Below are positions 45,382-53,018 of a DNA stretch of 64,000 bases, piece after piece. Origin of the DNA: Cladocopium goreaui (lineage: Eukaryota; Sar; Dinophyceae; Suessiales; Symbiodiniaceae). The translations under genes and the position numbers were made by a program. The stretch spans positions 248,001 through 312,000 of the forward strand of contig CAMXCT020001868.1 in NCBI GenBank assembly GCA_947184155.2, read 5' to 3'. How positions within the stretch are numbered: the stretch's first letter is position 1; each line of letters starts with the position of its first letter. Below the pieces are notes generated by a model that ran no database searches, was not told the origin of the DNA, and worked only from the letters and a program-made list of their open reading frames with translations.

Positions 45382-45399
45382 GCCTCGCTGCCGCGAGGC
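45382..45399. other. Perfect hairpin at the repeat boundary
   Basis: GCCTCGC-TGCC-GCGAGGC: a 7-bp GC-rich stem with a 4-base loop abuts the inner edge of the 3' repeat and is followed by T6 on the plus strand. Confidence 0.7.
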
Positions 45400-45499
45400 T
45401 TTTTTCAGTTCACCCGCAATGAATGCTATTATCCGTTCCCTGAAGCGGAATTGGCTTCAAAATACAGGGAAGAATCATCAAATGAATTAATCCTAGAGC

Positions 45500-46438
45500 T
45501 CACAGGCCTTCATCAGGTAATGTCTCCATGCGTCGTGCCTGGTTTGTCAAAGTTCTTGTAGATTCTGCCAAGTGGCTAGCAAGATGAGCCAAGTCTGCCG
45601 CCGAGAAGATCTGAACTGGGTGTCGGGAAAGGTCTCCTTCAGGATCCTCCAGACGTTCCAGTATGGCCATGGTGGCCTCCCTGTCATTGTTGAGAATGTT
45701 CCAGAGGAACGTTGCCAGTTGATGAATCTGGACAGGAGGGGGATTGATGTCAGCATTGGCAATGAGAGAATCGGTGTCATCCATGCCTGAAGCTTGTAAC
45801 GATTCAGGACTTTCTGGAACTTCGTCTTGATGTGGACGCCAATAGCCATACGGTGAGATCTCCGGAATCTGAAAATAGCGACGCCAATAGTTGGCGAGCT
45901 GAGAGGATTGATTCCATGAGTCAATCCAGCCATTCTGGCCGGCACGAACATGGCCGATGATGCCGTTGAAAAAATATTCCGGCTGCCTATTGTGATGGTG
46001 GCCACGTCGATCCACTTCCGTCACCATAAGTCGGCGATGCGCCGGTTGGGTGTCGTCATCTGAAGGTGATTGGACTTCGACAAAATAATATGCATGAAGT
46101 TGACGTCGGACTTCTTCAATCTCTTGCTGGAGTGGATATGATTCCCCAGCAGAAGTAGGGAGAATTGGAGCTTGATGATCGGCAGGAGATGGTATGGGTG
46201 TGGCAAGATTTGTCGAAGAGTACCCATAATGAGTTGTGTACTCACCTGCTCCAGGAGGTGAGAGAGAATGTCCAGCTTGGGAAGCATTGTCGTCACGGGA
46301 AGGATGCAACGAATCCGAAGGAGCAGCAGTGCTACTGTGTTGGCCATGACTACGAGATCTCCATGAAATACGACGTGGATGGCTCATGGACGATGAAGGA
46401 TGCGTGATACCGGCAAATGAGGAATCACGTTTGGTCAT
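45500..46438 (-). CDS. Six-ORF element ORF6 (unrecognised)
   Basis: ATG 46438 opens MTKRDSSFAGITHPSSSM, with an Arg-Ser patch (ISWRSRSHGQ). A disordered 90-residue region is followed by a folded part with many aromatics (QLHAYYFVEVQSP, EYFFNGIIGHVRAG, GWIDSWNQSSQLANYWRRYF). The C-terminal helical region contains FLWNILNNDREATMAILERL. It stops at 45500-45502, about 120 bp before the 3' repeat. Trp/Tyr content resembles a small RNA- or protein-binding domain but no family match is claimed. Confidence 0.5.
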   Translation of the reverse strand: MTKRDSSFAGITHPSSSMSHPRRISWRSRSHGQHSSTAAPSDSLHPSRDDNASQAGHSLSPPGAGEYTTHYGYSSTNLATPIPSPADHQAPILPTSAGESYPLQQEIEEVRRQLHAYYFVEVQSPSDDDTQPAHRRLMVTEVDRRGHHHNRQPEYFFNGIIGHVRAGQNGWIDSWNQSSQLANYWRRYFQIPEISPYGYWRPHQDEVPESPESLQASGMDDTDSLIANADINPPPVQIHQLATFLWNILNNDREATMAILERLEDPEGDLSRHPVQIFSAADLAHLASHLAESTRTLTNQARRMETLPDEGL

Positions 46439-46547
46439 GGTACTGCTGGAGCCCAGAGCTAAAGACTTTAACAGGTACAATTAACAACAAGCCAAAGCCA
46501 CAACCGTGAAATTCCCACTGCCCTAAATGCAGGAGACTTTTTGAACC
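46439..46547 (-). promoter_or_regulatory. ORF5-ORF6 spacer with acceptor-like sites
   Basis: The minus strand has TTAAAGTCTTTAG and CTCCAGCAG within 30 bases of ATG 46438. Confidence 0.4.
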
Positions 46548-47162
46548 TTAAGGAAGCATGTTGCGGTTTGGAAGAGCCTCATGGCAACTCACGCGCATGA
46601 TGTAAAGCTGAATGTGAGACGTAAAGAAATGAATATTATTTGAAAAGAACTCACTATGTTCTTGTCCTTCAGTCCAGTGAGAGCGATAGGCGTTCAGATA
46701 GGTGACGAGGTATTCTTCGTTGCGGAGAACAAATGTATCTCCAGTATCATCTTGCCATCTGATGTCCATAGACGAAGGAGATAAGAATCGATCCCAAGTA
46801 TACCAAATGTGCTGGCTGATGCAGTATAACAAGTTGTACACCGTGAAGGTTTCCAAGCGGTGTGTATTGAGCAGAATGTTGAAGGTGAACAATGCCCGTT
46901 CTTCGACCGGAGTGAGGCGAGGGAGAACCTCACATGTTGTAGCGGCCATTGAGACATCATGGGTTTTGTTCATAAGCGGACGGACTTGTTCAATGTCAAC
47001 AATGACCAAGACCTTTCTGACTTGAGGAGCAGGAGGAGGTTCTTCAGGTCGAGGATTCTGTTGCCAATCAGGTTGCTGAGTGCGACGGTTCTGCCACATG
47101 TTGTCGTCCCGTGACCGGGAGCGTTCAGGAGCTGTTCGTCGACGAGAATATGAATGAGCCAT
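46548..47162 (-). CDS. Six-ORF element ORF5 (SR-type start, unrecognised)
   Basis: The start is ATG 47162 because it opens a sensible N-terminus (MAHSYSRRRTAPERSRSR) immediately after the acceptor; the upstream in-frame residues derive from the pyrimidine tract. After the Arg-Ser start comes a compact domain of about 150 residues rich in aromatic residues (VLVIVDIEQVRPL, FTFNILLNTHRLETFTVYN, YTWDRFLSP). No known fold is recognised. At 204 residues it is the smallest ORF of the set. Confidence 0.5.
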   Translation of the reverse strand: MAHSYSRRRTAPERSRSRDDNMWQNRRTQQPDWQQNPRPEEPPPAPQVRKVLVIVDIEQVRPLMNKTHDVSMAATTCEVLPRLTPVEERALFTFNILLNTHRLETFTVYNLLYCISQHIWYTWDRFLSPSSMDIRWQDDTGDTFVLRNEEYLVTYLNAYRSHWTEGQEHSEFFSNNIHFFTSHIQLYIMRVSCHEALPNRNMLP

Positions 47163-47324
47163 ACTTGCTGTGGATGAACAGACACACAGCGTAAGAAAAT
47201 ACATTGTGGAAAAGGCAACAATGGTAAGACCCAAAGAAAAGGCAAGAAAAAGCAAAAAGAAATCAACAACACCAAATGGGGCAGCACTGACGCATTTTCG
47301 ACATCGCAGGGATTGCTGCTAGAG
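47163..47324 (-). promoter_or_regulatory. ORF4-ORF5 spacer: long pyrimidine tract and acceptor
   Basis: About 100 T/C-rich bases on the minus strand end in CATCCACAG (AG at 47168-47169), only five bases before ATG 47162. It is a textbook 3' splice acceptor by composition. Confidence 0.5.
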
Positions 47325-48293
47325 TCAGTCATCACCTTCGAGTTCATGAGGTGGGTTACCTGGACCCGGTGGGTCGTTCACTTCTGATGACTGTTTCAAA
47401 AGTCCCCAGCGAAGCTTACAAAGCTGGGGATCGCGATGGAGTCTCCCTCCGATCGTTTTCCACGAAGGTCTGGATTTTGTGTCCTGTTTCATACCGATCA
47501 ATTCTTGGTCGTCAGCGTGGGTCCAAGGCCGAGCCGGATCAGGAGGTGAATTGGTAGGAATGGCATGAAAGATATGCAACGGTGGAGACTGCGAAGCTTT
47601 TGAATTGGGAGTCAAGGTAAGAGGAGGTGTTCGAGGTCTTGCTTTGCCACCATGCACGTAGTTGGTGTCCTCTCTTGACACAGCCTCACCATCGGAGTCA
47701 TCAGAATTCATATCGCCTGAATGGGCGTCTGAGATAATGGGTAATGAGGTCGAATTGGTCGCATCAAGGTTGTGGGCGAGTCTAGGCTCAGGAATGGACT
47801 CCCCTTTCTGTTTCTTTTTTGGTTGTGGGTCCACCAGAGATGATGACCGTTGTTTTGATCTCACTGGGACAGGTGTTGTAGTGCGTGTTGGTGCCGTAGG
47901 GAAGGTGATCGTTGTTGCGGGTCCAGGAATTGGATCCGGACCAGGGTCCGTAATGAGACCGGCAGGTCGAGATGTGCATGTGGAGAGAGTCGATGTATGA
48001 AGTGGTGGAGAGCTGGTTGATGCCGGTCGCAAAAATGGTTCTGGATTCAATACCATGTGGGAAGGGATGCCACCATGTGATACCAAGGTTGGAGGACCTT
48101 CGGGTGTCGGTCGAGGCACAAAAGTGTGCAGGCCTCTGGTTGTTGGATGATCAAGACGGAGATTGGCCGGAGGTGGCGCTTCATCATATTCAATGGAGGG
48201 CTCGAAGAAAGGCAAGAGCCCTGCCAAATAGCTGAGATGCATAATAGCTCTAGCCAAATGATGATGGAACGCTCGCCCTTGAGCATGATCCAT
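47325..48293 (-). CDS. Six-ORF element ORF4: SANT/Myb-like protein
   Basis: ATG 48293 lies six bases after the ORF3 stop. The first 250 residues are low-complexity (Pro, Thr, Ser), with one basic cluster (PKKKQKGES) that could act as a nuclear localisation signal. Residues 257-300 form a SANT/Myb-type repeat: W257 in PWTHADDQEL, W278 in RPSWKTIGGRL, W296 in CKLRWGLLK, with the usual tryptophan spacing. Such domains bind DNA or chromatin; a role in targeting or transcription of the element is inference. The tail is acidic and Pro-rich. Confidence 0.65.
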   Translation of the reverse strand: MDHAQGRAFHHHLARAIMHLSYLAGLLPFFEPSIEYDEAPPPANLRLDHPTTRGLHTFVPRPTPEGPPTLVSHGGIPSHMVLNPEPFLRPASTSSPPLHTSTLSTCTSRPAGLITDPGPDPIPGPATTITFPTAPTRTTTPVPVRSKQRSSSLVDPQPKKKQKGESIPEPRLAHNLDATNSTSLPIISDAHSGDMNSDDSDGEAVSREDTNYVHGGKARPRTPPLTLTPNSKASQSPPLHIFHAIPTNSPPDPARPWTHADDQELIGMKQDTKSRPSWKTIGGRLHRDPQLCKLRWGLLKQSSEVNDPPGPGNPPHELEGDD

Positions 48294-48299
48294 GAGCGT

Positions 48300-51236
48300 T
48301 CAAACAAAGATGGAGCAAGAGGAAAGCGGGTTTGAGCCAGGAAGCTGAAGAAGAGAAGCAAAAGACCACAGAACACCAACGGACACGGAACAGGGAGAAA
48401 CCAGAAACAAAAGAAAGGAACAACAACGGGACCCAAAGGAGAAGTGCCACCCAACCAAACGCAGCAAAAGCAATTTTTGAACAGCAATACCCGAGTTCTG
48501 ATGCTGAATCAAAAGTTGGTTGGAGATGGCCTGAAGTTCCTCATTGGGAAAGCCAGCTCGTGCATATAATCTAATTAATTGTGACAGGCCTTGTTGGACA
48601 CGTAGGGATGGAAAAGCTCCCTTGATGACAATATGGCATCTCGACCGGAAACCGCTGAGGAGGACCGAAGGAGGTGAAGCAGAGAATGGTGAGAGGACTT
48701 GTGACACCTGTGTTGGTCCCTGGTAAATCAGTTCCAGCGGCTGTGTTTCGATCATAAAGCCAAGGAATTCTTGGTCAGGTTCGGTTTCAAGGATGATCGG
48801 TTTTCCATAGAAGCCTTCATCCAATAGAACTTCATATGGATCCAGTGAGGTCAGGCGTTTGTCACCGAAAATGAGGCGATTGTCAACGTAGCGAACATGT
48901 TGAATGAACAGGTGATGATTGGAGAGAAGTTGGTGGAAGGTGTGGTACCAAATTTGTTCACTGATGGAAACGACCATGAGACATAGGGCAGGAGAGAGAG
49001 GACTGCCCATGGGACTGCCACGACGTTGACGGATGCAACGTTGTCCCAAGGCGAATGTCTGCATATGCAAGGCTGATTTGATCAAATCTGGCACATCGCC
49101 AATGACAATTTTCCGAGTGACATTGAGGCGACGAACGGTACGGCCTTTGATGATGTCTCCTGGATTATTGGACTTTCCCGGATAGACAGAGAAGACCTCC
49201 TCATCGTAGACGTTCATCTTGGGCCGAAGGAAGTCTAGGAGCATGAACCAGGAGCGAAGGAATCTGTCTTGATCAATACTGGTGAAGAAGCCGGCTAAGT
49301 CTTGATTGACCAGAATCAAATCGGCGTCGACAGGCGCCGATCTCAATATCGAGAGCAGAGTGTACACATCGCCAGTAGCAAAATGATTTGGACATGCCGT
49401 AGGGATAAGCTGGAAAATGAGTCGAGCAAGAATGTTGAGCATTGGTCTGAATGGGGAATCGACAAAGGAAATAATTGGCCGTCCGCTGCGAAAGTCTTTC
49501 TTCTTTTTGGCCAGAATATACCCAGATGGGAGTTGGCGACCCGATCCCACTGCCCACGGATATGCACGTCCATGCTGGTGTTGGAGGGATTCAACCAGAG
49601 ACGTCACGATTGAGGATGGTTCGTTTGGTAGGGCTTCAAAGATGGAAGGGTCTTGGAATGTCTTCTCGATGGAGTCGTAATAAATGCAGGGACAGAAGAT
49701 TCGAAGAGAGGAAGCTTGTTTGTCCTCACAATGAAAGATGGCACCATCAAAGGTGTCTTGAAGACGTCCAATCGATTGCTTTGTGATGTGATTCGTGATC
49801 TGTGACAGGTGTTGTTGCCACAGCTGGTGGCAAAGGTCAGTGATATCGGACTGGGGCATGGAAGGAAGACCATTTCGTTTGGTCCAATTTTTCAAGCCAA
49901 TATGTAGTTGGTTGTGAAATTCCTTTTTGGACGGGAAGACTTTGTTGGCCAAGGATCCTTCCGCAATGACCGCAAGGTCCGGTTCGAGATGGGAGTGAAG
50001 AAGAGAGCCGGAAAGGACCCAGTGAGAGTCCGAAGGGTTGAGTGCCGCACTCTTGTAACGGGACCAGGATTTGCAACAACACGTGGCTGGGCTCGTAGTT
50101 GACCAGTCGTCAATGGCTTGTTTGTGGTTGCAAAGGATGTCCAAGACTGCCGCATGTTTGATGAAGACCGTCTTGAAAGAGGGAGTGTGACATGGTACTT
50201 GGTGAGCCAGCATCTTGACGTGCCATTGTCGCAGAAACTTTTTCAGCGTGTGCTGAAGGTCTGGAGCGAGGCACCATGGGGCCCATAAAGCTGTTGCCTT
50301 GGGTGCTGGTTTCCCTCGCCACCATTGAATTGAAGCATCGATGGCATTCAGGGAGAGGGTGCGAAAGGGCTCCTGGATGTTTTTGGCCAATCGTCGTAAA
50401 GCGTAGCATAAAGTCAGTCCCCCATCATTGGACCTGAGCATCTTTGTCTGCTCGAATCTTGCCTTGGTATTTGAACCTAAGGCGTGGATAATTGTCCAGA
50501 GTTCCAGGCGGTTTTGGAATCTGGAAGAGGTCAAGACCTGACGAACAAGTTGTGGAGTGAACTTGTGTTTGGCACGCCTCCATAGAGTCGCCAGGCCAAA
50601 TTGAGCATTGGTGTTAAGAAGGGTTTTTTTGAGAAGCCCCTTCTTTGGGTGGAAAAATTGGCAAATGAAAGGATAGTTGAGGCGAGGTTGCCATTCTTGA
50701 ATCAGTGCCATTTCCAGGCTTCGGTAGTCGTTTCTGTCTGTGTAGATTGGAATAGGTGCCCAAATATACAAGTTGTCGTGTTCTTGCCAGTAACGAAGTG
50801 CCAGTTCAGCTTGCACAAGTCTCTCATTGGTGAGTTGGAGGTATTTCCTGGAGCGGCTGTACTCTCTGTCCATGACATGGTGCATTGCAGAGCCCACGTA
50901 AAATTTGGGTTGCATAGAATTGATGTGGGTGAAACGGATATAGACACTCTGAGGTTGGAAGAATTGTCTGGAAAAAAGGTTTTGGGAATGTAACGTTGAG
51001 CCCCACAGGTGCTGAAGGTCCGCACACCCTTCCAAAATTGACTTCAGCTTGGGATTAGGTCGGTGACCATGAAGAATTGTCAGGAGCATCATTCGAGTTT
51101 GAATGATACGGAATCCTTGAAAAAGATGGATGCTGTAAGTCATGGTGAAGGGAGTCAAAATGTAAAGAATGAGAATCATCGAGTGAAGAATTTGCAGATG
51201 GGATTGAAGCACTTTGTGCTTGAGTTTCCGACGCAA
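48300..51236 (-). CDS. Six-ORF element ORF3: GIY-YIG endonuclease plus reverse transcriptase
   Basis: Numbered from the first sense codon after ORF2's stop region (a TTG at 51236; ATG candidates at 51179, 51143 and 51092). Residues 97-190 look like a GIY-YIG nuclease: SVYI, KFYVGSA, Arg in DREYSRSRKY, catalytic Glu in SLEMALIQEWQPRLNYP. After a 370-residue linker the RT runs from about 570 to 870, with motif A NQDLAGFFTSID (Asp 646), motif B RRGSPMGSPLSPAL (about 738-750) and motif C RYVDNRLIFGD (783-786, second Asp replaced by Asn). The last 60 residues are hydrophobic because they are read through a pyrimidine tract serving ORF4. The first 50 residues look non-coding, and a Ser-rich alternative frame (51055-51252) may be the true N-terminus. 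Confidence 0.75.
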   Translation of the reverse strand: MRRKLKHKVLQSHLQILHSMILILYILTPFTMTYSIHLFQGFRIIQTRMMLLTILHGHRPNPKLKSILEGCADLQHLWGSTLHSQNLFSRQFFQPQSVYIRFTHINSMQPKFYVGSAMHHVMDREYSRSRKYLQLTNERLVQAELALRYWQEHDNLYIWAPIPIYTDRNDYRSLEMALIQEWQPRLNYPFICQFFHPKKGLLKKTLLNTNAQFGLATLWRRAKHKFTPQLVRQVLTSSRFQNRLELWTIIHALGSNTKARFEQTKMLRSNDGGLTLCYALRRLAKNIQEPFRTLSLNAIDASIQWWRGKPAPKATALWAPWCLAPDLQHTLKKFLRQWHVKMLAHQVPCHTPSFKTVFIKHAAVLDILCNHKQAIDDWSTTSPATCCCKSWSRYKSAALNPSDSHWVLSGSLLHSHLEPDLAVIAEGSLANKVFPSKKEFHNQLHIGLKNWTKRNGLPSMPQSDITDLCHQLWQQHLSQITNHITKQSIGRLQDTFDGAIFHCEDKQASSLRIFCPCIYYDSIEKTFQDPSIFEALPNEPSSIVTSLVESLQHQHGRAYPWAVGSGRQLPSGYILAKKKKDFRSGRPIISFVDSPFRPMLNILARLIFQLIPTACPNHFATGDVYTLLSILRSAPVDADLILVNQDLAGFFTSIDQDRFLRSWFMLLDFLRPKMNVYDEEVFSVYPGKSNNPGDIIKGRTVRRLNVTRKIVIGDVPDLIKSALHMQTFALGQRCIRQRRGSPMGSPLSPALCLMVVSISEQIWYHTFHQLLSNHHLFIQHVRYVDNRLIFGDKRLTSLDPYEVLLDEGFYGKPIILETEPDQEFLGFMIETQPLELIYQGPTQVSQVLSPFSASPPSVLLSGFRSRCHIVIKGAFPSLRVQQGLSQLIRLYARAGFPNEELQAISNQLLIQHQNSGIAVQKLLLLRLVGWHFSFGSRCCSFLLFLVSPCSVSVGVLWSFASLLQLPGSNPLSSCSIFV
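48334..48450 (-). promoter_or_regulatory. Pyrimidine tract and acceptor before ORF4, inside ORF3's 3' end
   Basis: On the minus strand a long T/C-rich run ends in TTCTCTTCTTCAG (AG at 48345-48346), about 50 bases before ATG 48293. It overlaps the ORF3 reading frame. Confidence 0.45.
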
Positions 51237-51248
51237 GAGCGGAGCTAG

Positions 51249-52695
51249 TCAATTGGTAAGGCTGATGCCTGCTGTCATAGCCCGGAGGAGGTTCAGCGCA
51301 TCATAGTTTTTTCCCATAAGATTGACTGGGATGCCCATCATGACTGCCACGCGTTCCACAGTCTCAAGTGCATCAGCTGGTTGCTTGGCCCACCATTCCT
51401 CCGTCTTTGCAATATTATCAGTGAGCACTTTGCGTTTTGCCTCGGAAAGTGCGAGTTCTTTCAACCACTTGTTGAAGGCTCTGACTGCAAGGGTGGGTGG
51501 CATGTTTTGAGTGAGCCACGGATTGACACTGGTGGTGCCGACGAGGAGGGAGGAAGGATCAAAGCCCGGTGGTGCAGGAGGAGCGGGTTGTTGAGAGCTT
51601 CGAAGAAGAGCAGCTTGGATAGGTGTAGCAGCAGCGCTGGATGCTGGAGGGCCAGTGGTGCCCGGAGATGAGGAGTCGCCTGGGGTTTCCGCGAGTTGTT
51701 GTCGCAGGTGAGCCAGTTGACTTCGGAGTTGAGTCAATTCCTGTTGAGTGTCAGGATCTGCCATCCGGGTAGGAACCCACGTGTGGATCAGGTCTGCGAT
51801 CTGTTGAGCAGCGTACTTGGTGTTGTTGGTCTTGTCCAGCAACTTTCCATCCTGTCTGGCTTTGCAGGATGACACCTTGTCAAGATCCACCCCTTTGTTC
51901 CGTAGTTGCGTCAATAGCTCCGTCATGAATACCACAGCTGCGATGTCCCCCGTAGGGATCAGATACACTTCACGTCCATGAGCCAGCTTCCGAAGCCAGA
52001 AGTTGTTGGCCTGCTGATATAGTAAGGCCGCGACCGGAAGCTTTAATGGATCGCATCCCTCGATGTCGAGCTTTTGTGTAAAAGCTGAAGGTCGAATACT
52101 TGGAGGGAAAGTCAAACCGTTGATCTTCTGATTGTCGTAGTGGTCTTGATCTTCTTGCCAATGAGGGTTTAGATCGAAGCCATATGGACGACTTTCATCA
52201 GTGGTTGTTTGTCCACCTGGTGACTTGGAGAATGGAGTGCCGGAGTGGCGAGGTTGTGACGATGGGATGGATGGAGTGCTGGGCGAAGCCAGTTGAGTTG
52301 GAGCGCATGGCATCGTAGGTGAACATGGTGGAGTGACTGTTCTGGATTGACGTGGATACGGAAGTGTTGGTGGAGGTGATGAAGGAAGTGCAGGTGGAAA
52401 TCTTGGATTGGTTGGTGGAAATCGTGGATTTGGCCATGTGGGCATCGAAGCTGATGGATCAGTTGGTGTAGGCATTATATAAGGTCCCGGCTGACGCATA
52501 TTGAACTGAGGCTGGAACTGAGGTCTGGACTGAGGTCGCAACATCTGCTGAGAGTGCCAGATCGCTGATTGCATAGGAAGGACCACACCATCGCGGAAAG
52601 AACGGAAGATCTTGCCGTACAGGAGGGCGAGAAGGCTCAGGTTCAGCTCGATTTCGACCAGGCCCTGGTGAGCGGGATCGATCAGACTCTGCCAT
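51249..52695 (-). CDS. Six-ORF element ORF2 (probable frameshift near 52570)
   Basis: ATG 52695 in good context opens MAESDRSRSPGPGRNRAEPE, an Arg-Ser/Pro start, but that frame ends at 52459. The coherent remainder is in the -1 frame: a Pro-rich stretch (about 52270-52500), then a folded part (LPVAALLYQQANNFWLRKL, VVFMTELLTQLRNKGVDL), a coiled segment (ELTQLRSQLAHLRQQLAE) and a C-terminal helical domain (FNKWLKELALSEAKRKVLTD). It stops at TGA 51249-51251. A one-base indel around 52550-52600 would explain the switch; alternatively translation starts at the internal ATG near 52575. No family is recognised. Confidence 0.5.
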
Positions 52696-53018
52696 GGTGG
52701 CGTGGGCAATTCAAAATTGTTGATGGATCAAAAGGCTGCGGTGGTTGCAACGATTGACAAGATGAAATGAAATGGAACATCACATTTGAGGTACATGGAC
52801 TTTTTCAGTAAGATTGGAACATGAATCAAAGCCACAAAACAAACGTGATGACAAGAAAGTTCAAAAAAGTGAACAACAAGTGGAATGGGTAGGTCAGCAG
52901 TTGCAATCAAGCGATTTTGCCAATGCGTTTGTCCAGGAAATCCCTAGAAAAGAAGTCACGATCCTGTTTAGGACAAGAAATCTAAAGATACACAATCTGA
53001 GAGTGCTGTCCTAAGTGC
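52696..53018 (-). promoter_or_regulatory. ORF1-ORF2 spacer with acceptor-like sites
   Basis: The 323-bp spacer holds pyrimidine-rich stretches followed by AG on the minus strand (TTCTTTTCTAG; CAACCACCGCAG at about 52736), the latter 41 bases before ATG 52695. It could be an intron or, more likely, a spliced-leader acceptor. Confidence 0.4.
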
